Positions 25,157-35,598 of a stretch of 64,000 nt of DNA are shown piece by piece; the stretch's first letter is position 1; the number at the start of each line of letters is the position of its first letter. The position numbers and the translations under genes were made by a program. The DNA is from Dichomitus squalens LYAD-421 SS1 (taxonomy: Eukaryota > Basidiomycota > Agaricomycetes > Polyporales > Polyporaceae): assembly GCF_000275845.1 (NCBI RefSeq), contig NW_006766891.1, positions 167,562 through 231,561 of the forward strand. Reading direction: 5' to 3'. A model generated the notes under the pieces. That model was given only the letters and a program-made list of their open reading frames with translations, was not told where the DNA came from and made no database searches.

Positions 25157-26158
25157 ATGGGTGATTCGAACCCCGAGCCCGAATCCCAGCAGCAGGGCCC
25201 TCAGCCTCCCTCCGACGCGGTCCAGCCTCAGATGACCATGCATCCCATCTCCTACTCGAGCATGCCGATGCACATGTACCCCTTCCCTCCCGGCATGGTC
25301 CCGGCTCACCCGACCCGCACCAAGCGCCGCCAGGTCAAGAACGCGTGCACCAACTGCCAGAAGGCGTGCAAGAAGTGCGACGACGCCCGCCCCTGCCTCC
25401 GCTGCGTCAAGTACGGTATCGCTGAGGAGTGCGTCGATTCCCAGCGCAAGGAGCGCCAGAAGGGGATCAAGCGAGGGCCTTACAAGAAGCGCGATGGAAA
25501 GAGTGAGCAATATCCATCCTCTGAGCGGTCGTCCTCGTCGTCGCGCTCAGCTCGTGAGACACTGATTGACCCGTCCCTGCCCCACCTTCCAGCCACCAAC
25601 GTCGACCAGCAGCAGGTCGACGTTGCAGTGCAACCGCAAGGGATCGCGGTCCCGCCCGCCGTCGCCGCGGCGGCGGCCGTTCCGAGCTCTACGCCCCCGG
25701 TCCCCTACGTTGCACCGGTCACCTATCCGCCCGGGCTGTACCCCCAGTACCCCGGCCCGCCCGCTGCCAAACCTGGGGAGACCCCCATGTACTACCCCCA
25801 GATCTTCTATGCGCCCATCCCTGCTCCTCACCCGCAGGCGACTGGTCAGGACGGTGAGCCCGTCGGCTATCCCGCGCACCAGTTCTACCCGGCCACGTTC
25901 ATCGCGCCGTACCCGCCCCAGTACGCTACGCCGTACATGATGCCTCACCCTCACCCGCACGCTCGTCCTGACGCGCAGATGCCCATGGCGCCTGCCCATC
26001 ACTACGCCCCCTACCCGCAGGTCTACCAGAAGCCGCCGTCGAGGGGCCCGGGTGCCGAGCTGGGTCCTCCGCAGATGATGGACGTGAGGAGGGACGGGCG
26101 CATGGAGCATGCCAGGATGGCTGAGCCCATCTCTGGGGGCCAGGCTAAGTCTGGCTGA
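25157..26158 (+). CDS. Zn2Cys6 fungal-type transcription factor
   Basis: A putative nuclear DNA-binding regulator of 333 residues if unspliced. A binuclear zinc cluster lies at about residues 55-85: the six-Cys pattern is C-TN-C-QKA-C-KK-C-DDARP-C-LR-C, followed by a Cys in EECV. It is flanked by basic KRRQVKNA and KGIKRGPYKKR, a tail typical of a conserved basidiomycete and early-diverging fungal subfamily. The rest is low-complexity Pro/Tyr/Gln-rich (YPPQYATPYMMPHPHPH), probably an activation region. It lacks the fungal-specific middle homology region. A candidate 90-nt intron at 25503-25592 (gtgagc...ccttccag) is a multiple of three without stops, so spliced and unspliced forms both stay open. 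The targets are unknown. Confidence 0.85.
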   Translation: MGDSNPEPESQQQGPQPPSDAVQPQMTMHPISYSSMPMHMYPFPPGMVPAHPTRTKRRQVKNACTNCQKACKKCDDARPCLRCVKYGIAEECVDSQRKERQKGIKRGPYKKRDGKSEQYPSSERSSSSSRSARETLIDPSLPHLPATNVDQQQVDVAVQPQGIAVPPAVAAAAAVPSSTPPVPYVAPVTYPPGLYPQYPGPPAAKPGETPMYYPQIFYAPIPAPHPQATGQDGEPVGYPAHQFYPATFIAPYPPQYATPYMMPHPHPHARPDAQMPMAPAHHYAPYPQVYQKPPSRGPGAELGPPQMMDVRRDGRMEHARMAEPISGGQAKSG

Positions 26159-29100
26159 GTTCGCACGAAGGATGCACGGTTGATCGGCATCATAAACAGT
26201 ACGTCTACTTACTGTGACAGCTCCGCGCTTCGCTCATACACGGCGCGTAGAGCTCGGTTCGTTTTCGTCTCTATCTAACTCCATATGCGCGCATCTTCTC
26301 TCATCTATGTCTACCCCCCTCTCTCTGTGCCTTTTTGCTTTCCCCGTCCGTATGTTGTGCGCCCCTGTCTTGTCGTCGTGAAATGCCTGTTGAGTGTACA
26401 GTAGCCTGGTCGTTGTCGGTCGCGTCGTTGTGTAGATGCTTCAGAACGTGCTTTCGCCCTATCCTGTCCCCCCACCGGTGTATATTTGTCGTGCGTGTGT
26501 TATATATATACAGGAGTTGTTCTATGCAGTTGTGGAACTCGGAAGACGCAGTAGGGGAACGATATGAAGGGAACAAACATGATGTGCAAATAGCTATAGT
26601 CCAAGCAGAGAAAGGATGGCGAAATCGTTGAGATACGTAACGCGCAACGTGTCGATAGCAAGTCCATCAGTATTCGTGGACTTCTTTTGTTTTCTAAATG
26701 GTATGTTGCGCGGCGCGGAAGTGCCACAAACATTTCCTCACTTGGACCTTCGCGCCTTGCTCGCCGTGGAAGCGCAGACCAAGACGCACGTTACGACAGC
26801 AAAGTCCGGCATGACATGACTGACTGATCTACCGGCCCCTGACGGTCGTTCTGATCGTCGTGGACCATGGTGTGGCAGAGCTCCGTGGCCATGACCCTGG
26901 ACAGCCGCCCAGGGGAGCCTCCACGGCCGCTCAAAGGCAGCTCCGACGCACGAACGGCGCATATTCGCGGCTTCCCGATCGGGAGCAACGCCGTTGCTCA
27001 GGGCGGCTAAGTGATTCTGAAAGACCGGGGCTGTTCAAATTCGCGACGGACGCGCGCGTCCGGCGAACTTCGCCTTCGCTGCGCTAATGGCAGGCGACGA
27101 CACGATTCGACTCCGCGCGCGTCGCCGAGAGCACCGCGGAGAACGGAAGGACAGCGGGGCTGGACGGGCGAATGGACGGACGTGACTGGGTGCTGGTCTG
27201 GGCGCGTGCATCATGGGCTCGCGGCGGGGCCGATCTGGGCGCCGTGGGTGCAGGACCTGTGGACTTGTGTGTGCCAAGTTCCGCCTCCAGGCTCCGACGA
27301 CTCCGCGCTTGCGCTCCCGTGCCCCCGTTCTCGAGCTAGCGGAGGGGGTGCTCGAGGACCTGGCTCTGCGATCGTTCCTCTGCGGCGCGCCGTTACGTGT
27401 CGGGAGGTACATGTTATCGTAATATGACGGGCGCAAGGTGGAGAAGCAGGTATGGTCTTCTCAGTGACGGCCATCGCCCGTAAGTCACTTTCCGTAACTC
27501 GAATGCGAGGCGATCATGAGGATGGGCCGCAGGCCTTCGCGCCTTCTCACGGAAAAGGAAGGCGGTGACATGGTCCGATCGTCGTCCAGCGCCGTCCTTA
27601 CCTTACGGGGTCCGCTGGTATCGTCTACGAAACATCGCAGGGAGCGAGTGCTCTCCAATCAAGCGATCAGCAGAGCTATCCGAGACCAAGGGTAGTGGTG
27701 TATGTCATAGGGGAGGAAATAGGTATATGCTTTCCGGCTGGACGGCACATTGTGCTTGGTGGTAGGACGGTCTAACATTGTGTCCGCGAAGATCATGAAC
27801 AGGCCTGGTGTACCCTGAAGATAAGGTCAGTCGCTGTCGCGCAAAGTACCGAAGGTGTTCTCACATTCGCAGCTTGTCAGAAAGCCTCTCGCGAAGGTGG
27901 AACAATAGAACCTTGGGCGATCCACATTGCGCGGGCGTCGACGGCCAGGCTACACGACCCCAGGTATTTTTGTAGTGCAACGCATTCGACGTGCCTTCAG
28001 GGAGTCCGCTGACGGACTTCGATACGTCTCCCCTTACCTGCGAAGGAGTGATCGCGCAGATAGGAAGCCCATCCCCGCGGATATGGCCAATCGCTCCCTG
28101 GATGCGCGGATTTCTGCCATTGGCATACGTGCCCCATGGTCTGGAGAGAAAGAACCGGTGCCAATTGGAACCGACGCCGGCTTCAAGTGAACCGTTGACT
28201 GGCCGCAGCTTAAGCATAATACGGCTTGATGACCACACGGAAGTGACGGATCCCTCGGCCGCTCCACTCGACACAGTATTTGTAATGCAAAGTGTGCGTT
28301 CTCGTCATGCGGCGTGCTGATGAACGAACTGGCGGCCTTGTGGGACAGGATGACGTTGTTGTTCGGCTACAACAACGTAAAATGTTCCCTCCAGCCGGTC
28401 GACCAGACCAGCGGACCGACACGTTCACATGGAGCTGCTGTTGGTAGAGACACGGGCAGTACGAGTGCCAAAGTAGGACTGGCGACGGCATCTGGCGCGA
28501 CAACGATATCTCCGGGATCGGGAGGTACGATGAGTTGAAGATTTGAGGGCAATGGCGACCGCCTGGCCACAGGTGTGGTTACGAAGGCAGTCGGATGTTG
28601 TGCTGACCTTGGCTCCCAGGACTCGATCTTTCTGTCACCAAGACGGCCTGGAAACGGATATGGCAGTGACTATACCAAACGGCTGCAACGTGGTGAGGCG
28701 TACCTTTTAACGGGGATGAGGTGAAGAGCCAATGCCAGGATTCGGGTGTACACCTGAGCATTCTGAGTCCCCTATCCGTTTGTCCTCATGTACAGCGCCG
28801 TCGGCTCGTATCCTCGAGTCCCTGCGAAGGCCAGCCACGCGGCGATAAGAATCGCCGCACTAACGGATTCCGGGATGCCATACGCCGAAGCCGTATGTGC
28901 GAGACGAGTCCACCACAAGACGCTACACGTCCTCATGCCAGCCTAGCCCATGAGAGAGGGTCTTTGAGGACGTCAATGGAAAGTCGGTATAATGTTGTTG
29001 CTCAGCGTAGAACTGACGCTTCCAATGGGTGCGTGGCAAAACCATGAGTTGGCGTTCGAACATCGAACGCTCACGTATGTCCAGATCCAGCGCCGAAGCC

Positions 29101-31486
29101 TACCTCGAGGCAGAGGGCTTCCTTCCTTGGTCCGCTGTGGCTCACATGTCGTCTGCCCGGGGGTGGGCCCACCTAGACCACATTCCGGACGGTTCTGCGT
29201 ACGAGATAAAGAAACCCGTAGTCCTGGACGTCGTGGTATGAGCCTCTCTGAAGGGTCTGGTACGCTCCAACCTCCCAGATGAGTCGAGGGAAAAGCCGGG
29301 CGAATGAACTGCCGTCTGCAGCCGAAGGAATTGGAAACCGTGCCGGAAAATCGAGGGCGGGGCGACTTTGAGAGACGAAGGCACTTTGCTTGCTGTCTCA
29401 GAGGGGCAGCTACCGGAGAACTCCTTCTCCGCAAGAAGGGGGCATCCGGAGTGCAGCGAGAATCAGTGCTCTAGGCGCTGCCTCCTCGCCGCGAGAGATG
29501 TAAAACGCATGGGTAAGATGAAGTTACCCAAAACCAGAATACTCACCTTCACAGTACGCCTAAGTCCACCGCAACCCCGCTTTATGCAGCCCATGATCCA
29601 GGTCTCCATCGACTCTCTAAATGTGTGGCCCCGAAGGGAAGACCACGGCAGCGGATTGCTAGTCCTGAGGCTCTTGTGAGCTCTGGCCATCCGGCAAGTG
29701 TAGGTACGTGGCTGTCAGGGATGTGGCTCAACGTCATGGCTTCATCGGACTATCAGAAGTGGCCAAACGCGTATGGGTAGTGCCCCAGAGATAGCATAGC
29801 GGCGGATTTTGCGAGAATGATTATTATGAAGAGGATAGAGTGTCAGGTCGAGCTGACGATGGCTCGGAACATATAAGGTGCTATGCTGTATTAGGCAGGT
29901 GCGTCTCCAAGCTGCCAGCGACCGCGTAGATCACTGAGGCCGAGCGCTGCTACAAGGGCCGCTCAATTCTTGAGGACGCAGGACGCAGGACGCGTTCAGA
30001 GGCCATTGATGCAGGTGATGGGCTAAGCGAGACTAGCCGACAAGCTCGCCTTCGAAACCTCTCGAGCGACGATGACACTCCTCCCCCCTCACAAAGTGCC
30101 TCAAGGGTAGTGTCGATCGACGCGGAAAGCTTTCGTCTTCAACATACTCGCGATTCATATTTTTCTGTGAGGCTTGGGACACGACAGACCCCTTGGAAAA
30201 CAACGGGCACAAAAGATGAGTTTGGTACCTTACCGTATGCGGCAGGTTCGGCTAGCCTATCCCATCCATCAAATGAGCTCTGAGTGCGTCCTGCGTCCTC
30301 AAAAATTGAGCGGCCCTACTGGTACTACAGCCTGTAAATCTGCCAGTGTCGTGGTCGCGATGCAGTCCCCCAAGTATGAAAAGGCATGAAACTGGACCAG
30401 TTGTGACGGCTGCCTTTCCGCCACGACAATCATCCCGCGATTGATTACGCGAGGTTACTGCTGCGAAGCGCTGTCTGGGATTCGGGGTATCTAGCGGACA
30501 TACGATAGCCTGAGCATGAGCGGGGGACCCACGGGCAGGGTTTTTCTGGTTCCCACTAGCCTAACTCCCTTTCCCTCCACCACAAAAGGTCCGATGGCGG
30601 AAAGGTTGCGGAAGGGGTCTGTTATATAAATACTGGAGTCTCAAACCCCGGTGAGCGAGAACCTCAGTTAGGAGTACGGCCCCGCAAGTTTCGACTCGCT
30701 GTACGGCTCCATGCCCTGAATTCAGATCTGTGTCATACATCAACAACCTTCAGTGAACTCCCCCAAGTTCGCACTCACTCTTCCATAAAGCGCTTCCTCC
30801 CGTGGATGTCCCGTGACCCGCGTCGATCTCTGCAATGCTGCAGCGCCGTGCTCTTCAAGCCCCAAGTGCAAGCAGTTCACCCCAAGGAAGGCATGTCCCT
30901 CGGGTGGATGGCTTCTCCGCGCAGACGGACTTCCTCGTATTTATGTGTTGCAGTCCGGCACGAATGCGCGTTCTGTAAGGCAGGATTCGACGCTGGGTAG
31001 TTATCGAGGGGTCTGTTCCACTGGCATAACCAGCCCGTCTTCATAGCGGTACACTAGACTTCACGGGTGACTATGCTGCTTCCGATCTGGGCCTAAGGCA
31101 TCATCCTCATGGACCATACAGTAGTATGTAGGATGTAGAGACGGGTCGCCAGTTAGATTCACGGGTCGGCTTGTGGATGCGTGGTAGGTGATCGGGTATG
31201 TGCGGTGTGCAACACCTTGCTGATTGGTGTTTTTCTCCAGACGGCCGTCGATTGGGGGAGGAAACTAACGGCGGCGGTGGGCGAGTAGGCGAGCCATAGC
31301 CGTCGGTGAGATGAGGTTAAGCGAGGGTAAGCGCTTGTGTAGGTCACTGTTTGCGCGCACAAACAGGGCGAATTTCGGAGTCAATATTTACGCGCCAAGA
31401 CCACGACAAGGCTCCATCCCGCAACAAGCCTATCATGCCCGACCCATCGCCCTGGAACGCTGCGCTCCCTCTTTCTCCCAGTACAC
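26159..31486. other. Gene-poor region of about 5.3 kb
   Basis: This is the longest stretch without a recognised gene. The first few hundred bases are 3' UTR of the regulator, with a (TA)n run near 26504. Short open frames on both strands (for example around 27860-28320 and 28970-29430) have no family I know and cannot be linked into a convincing spliced gene. A 33-nt inverted repeat lies at 29955-29987 / 30285-30317. A TATA-like tatataaata near 30624-30633 precedes a 64-codon ATG frame at 30806-31000 that contains five Cys. I see no transposase or reverse transcriptase signature. It may be decayed gene or element sequence. Confidence 0.5.
29955..30317. repeat. Inverted repeat, 33-nt near-identical arms, 297-nt spacer
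   Basis: The left arm 29955-29987 (agggccgctcaattcttgag...) matches the reverse complement of the right arm 30285-30317 at 32 of 33 positions. The left arm carries one extra tandem ggacgc unit. Inward of the core, similarity seems to continue with gaps (tcagag..cattgatg on the left against tcagag..catttgatg on the right). The layout is that of a small terminal-inverted-repeat or fold-back element. No target-site duplication was certain. Confidence 0.7.
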
Positions 31487-34400
31487 ATGAAGCTCCCCAA
31501 TGGTCTCGCAAGGGGGATCTGTAGCATCCTACGATGGACCAGTTCGTCCTTTGCACGATGTTTTCTAGCGAGACGGCCTCTCGCCCGATTGCTCTCCACC
31601 TTCCTTTGCTCCGTTGTGATTGCTATCAGGCCTTTCTCTCGTCTGGGAGGCCAGTACGCGTTTCTGGTCCTTGCTCTCAAGGAGCTCGTATTCTCTGTTC
31701 AGGAGAACCTCTCCCAGCAACTCGAGCTCACTTGCCTTAATATTCTTGGGGCATTGCTTGGGATCGGAGTATCCACACTTGCGAAATATCTCGCTTCGTT
31801 GGCCGGTCCTGATACTACAGGGGCCAGGACCATCTGTGCGGTGTTCCTCATTCTCATCAGCTTCCTAGGTGAGGATCACAGTCACAAAGGCTGATCCCGG
31901 ACGTTAACAAATTGAAGAACACAGCCGGGATCACAAAGAGCAGGCTTGTGCGATTGCAGCTATCGACACGCATATCGTGCTTCATATCGATCTGGCTATT
32001 GACAAACGATATTGGCGTACCCGACGTGCGCATTGTTGTTTGTCTCAGACAGCTCTGAGCCCATACTAACCACATACCTGGACAGCGCGTGCTAGTAGAT
32101 TCGAGCTATCTCCTTTGGATAACGCTCTCTGCAGCGGTGATCTGCATGGTCTCTTTGCTCACTATGATGGTAGTATTCCGTGGTTCAAGCACAAATTTTG
32201 AGTCCGAAACAGCGTCTATCTTTGCTCTACTCCAAGAATGCCTTTCCTCGAGCCTTTATCGTATTGGGGCCCGGGAAACGAAGATGGAAGTGACATTCTA
32301 TCGCCAGCTCCATGATCAACTACTCCGCCGATCCATCATGCTGAACGAGTCCTATTCGCAAGCGGCTTTTGAATTGCGCATAGGCCGCCTGAGTCGTATG
32401 TCAACCTGTCTCACTTCCTTCAGGGTATAGTGCTGCTAACCACCTTATCCATTCCAGTCCAATCGATCCACCCCTTTGTGGGGATCATCGAGCACCTCCG
32501 TCGTGAGTTAGCTTGGGGTTTGGCGCCAGTCAAACCCCTTCGTAGCGCTCCTGGTACCCCTCGGTCTCCACCTATACCTGGAACGCCTGATACTCCTCGA
32601 TCTCTTCGAAGCGCCACTCCGAGTTTGCACGAATACTTTTCTCGGGTGCATCATGACCTCGCTTTCGTATCCGTATTAGAGCCACCTGCTCTGGAACTCG
32701 CGAACGCCATCCTCGAGGCGATGAACACGGTTGAACGTCTGATCGTCCTGACTTTTCAGAAATCGTATGCAGCGGAGGTTGCATCCAGTTCCTCCGAGAA
32801 TCTGCAGGTGGAGGCAGGGTCACACAAAGCCGCCGTACACGCTGCTGAGCGCAAGCTCGTCGTAACGAGGGACAGCATGCGCGAGGTTCTGAAGCATGTA
32901 TTCGATCAGGTCGACATGCACCAACGCGCCGAGGGCAAGAAAGCGCACCTGCCCAAGGAGATCTTCGATTGCAGTCTAGCAGCGATCGCCCTTCTCCAGG
33001 TGCGTCAGCCGGACAACGTGCCGGCACCCGGTGGAGTCTAGCGTTCTGCGTTCTCATGGGTCTTCAGATGACACAGGAGATGGGCAGGGCGCTGCAGGTG
33101 GCGCGACAAGTCGCTACATCGTATGAAGAATCGAAGATACGCCTGTGGTACCCGCGCGTTTCCCTGCAATGGCTCGGCGTCCCTCCAGGACCATTCATCT
33201 CCGATGACAACGGCGAGCTGGTGTACGGTCTGAGGCTGGCAAACGATGACGTCGGCACAACCGTTGGTGCAGACGAACGCCTGACCATTATAGAGGCGCG
33301 GCAGGGCCTTGCTGAGCGCGCGTATTCCTTTACGCTGCACAAGGGTCGGCCCCTTCCTGCCGGGGGCCTAGCGGCGCGGTACAAGGTGTACGCGGCAGCG
33401 TCGGCAAGCAAGATGGAGTTGCGGCTGAGAGCTGCAAAAGTGTGGTCCTGGCGATTCTGGAGCGGTTGGATGGGGAAAGTGTGGTCCAGTTATAACATGT
33501 TGCGGGCGCGGGTGTGGTTGTCGAAGCGCTATCGGTCGTTCCAGCATTCAAACCATTGGAAGCATGGGCTGAAGAACGCGGTTGGAGTGGCCGTCCTGAC
33601 CTTCCCTGCATTCATGCCGGCACATTCGGCTGGTACGTGCTACCCTCGTGTTCTGTCGGCCACTCGACGAGACTGAGCCGCCATCATTCAGGAAGAGAAT
33701 GGTTTCAAGACTGGCGGGGGCAGTGGATGACCATCAGGTACGTTTCTATAGAAGGAAAGAACCAAATTTGTCTGATGTCATCTTCTGCAGCTATTTGTGG
33801 GTCCTAGAGACGAACACGGGGGCGACATGGCGTACCGGATATCTACGATTGGTTAGTATTGGCCCCAATGCATTGATTGGGTTGAAGGGCCAATCCTGCA
33901 TCTAGTTTGGAACGCTACTAGGAGCGGTGTATGCGTATGTGGTGAGTAATGTATCTATACAATCAAACTCGACTGTTATACACACGCCATCCAGACCACA
34001 ATCATCTGCAAAAACAATCCGTACGGACTAGTTGCGATGGTCACCGTCAGTACACCATATGTACCGTGCGCGCCCAACGTTGACTTTTCGCTCACACAGG
34101 CGTTCGACATACTGATAACATGGATCATCCTGAATACGTCGGTCGCACCTATGGGATGTCCTGCGTGAGTGGTACGATTATCACCGCAATTCCTTGGCTG
34201 AACCGCGCCCGAAGATCTGTCACGCTGCCTCCCATTGTCTTCGCACACTATGTCAGTCCTACACTGGCAACATCCGCCCTTAGTCCGTGTCTTACAATTT
34301 TCGACGGCTACTCGTAGCTGACTGGCGCTACAGAGCTCTCTAGCGTGCGAGCAGTGATGATTGCTGCCGGAATCGTCGCAGCGCTTCTCATGAATAGCCT

Positions 34401-35352
34401 GCTGTTCCCGCGACATTGCCGCGTATGTGTACATTTCACGCGAGAGAGGTTCGGCACGGGTCACACAGTATAACAGGTCTTGTTTTTGTCTGACACGAGT
34501 CGGACACTCGGACTACTCAGTAGCCTATATCTGACGCTGAGCCAGTGAGTTAACCGCATACCATCTGCGGACGTCGCGGTAGAGACTCATGATACATGTA
34601 GTGACATGTTCAGAATACATCGGAAGCGTATACACGAGGAGATGCGAAAGACTCTGAAACTGGAGCTGCAGATTCGCAGCGCGCTTTATCGCCTCACCAC
34701 CCTCCTCAAAACCATGGACAATGAGCTGAGCCTCCTTCCAGTGAGAGACTTCCACTGATGCTGCGACCCACCATCGCTCAGCTTCTCGTTCTAGAAACCG
34801 TTACGGCATTATCGCGAGATGGTGATAGTCATGCAGAAGCTCCTTGATCTTATGACCGGGCTTCGGAAGATAAGGGAGAACATCCCGCGCAAGGAAACTG
34901 TGGCTAAGGTTTTCAAGGAACGGCGCGAATTCGTGCGTAGCGCTTATCGAACGCTGCGTGTCAGATTTCTTCTGACCTAAATTGGGCAGATGTCCTGTGT
35001 CTGTATTATCCTCTATGCGTGTCAGCACGCGTTCCGTGCGCGAGAGCCGCTGCCACAGTTCCTCCCATCTGCGAGGCATGCGTTCGCGAACCTTGAATCC
35101 CATGTCCAGGACTGTATCCGTCAGGCCAGGGACGAAGAGCCGCATGCGCTTGGTCTGTCGCTCGTGTATGCGTTCGCAGAGCAGGAGGTGATGCAAAACC
35201 TTGTTGATACACTCGAAGAGCTACTCGAGCTTACGGGCCGATTGTTTGGGACGTCTGCATGGCTTACACATGAATCCCACTTCTCGCGGACGAGCACGAT
35301 GGAGGAGGGACATGACCATGGTTGGTATAGTACGTGGAGGCAAGACGAATAG
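31487..35352 (+). CDS. ArAE/FUSC-type membrane transporter (DUF2422/DUF2421 family)
   Basis: A multi-exon gene for a large membrane protein of about 1,000 residues or less. The N-terminal half has hydrophobic helices (LLSTFLCSVVIAIRPFSRLG, FLVLALKELVF, LTCLNILGALLGIGVSTL, SSYLLWITLSAAVICMVSLL). A long cytosolic linker with SAPGTPRSPPIPGTPDTPRS follows. The second half has more helices (LKNAVGVAVLTFPAF, YGLVAMVTAFDILITWIILN, AVMIAAGIVAALLMNSLLFP) and a C-terminal helical region (RKTLKLELQIRSALYRLTTL). Two membrane blocks with a soluble linker and tail match fungal aromatic-acid-exporter/fusaric-acid-resistance-like proteins with a BRE4-type C-terminus. The substrate is unknown; export of small organic acids is only inferred. 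Several exons, especially 33700-34800, were placed approximately. Confidence 0.75.
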
Positions 35353-35598
35353 GCGGTGTGTATCAAGCGACATCGGGACGAGGTCGTGTCATGGATACCA
35401 TAGATCATATAGGACAATTATTAACAGGATTTCGTATCGCGATTGGTCAGGCGGCCCAGTGATTCAGCAAGCGTTGGCCGTGAGGGTCCAACTGGGGTAA
35501 CTACTAACATATACACGTACACATCCTACAATAGGGGCATGTATCATAATATCGTGCTCTATGGTTCTCAAGACCTAACGATGGAGCCGACGTGCACA

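Noticed and set aside
29500..30760. A much longer diverged palindrome extending outward from the 33-nt inverted repeat
   Set aside because: Short matches with gaps can be found by eye far from the core, but at roughly 50-60% identity they are not distinguishable from chance. Only the 33-nt core and its near surroundings are kept.
31857..32088. Apparent stop codons interrupting the transporter gene
   Set aside because: They fall inside introns with usable GT-AG ends; the hydrophobic frame resumes on the far side, so there is no need to call a pseudogene.
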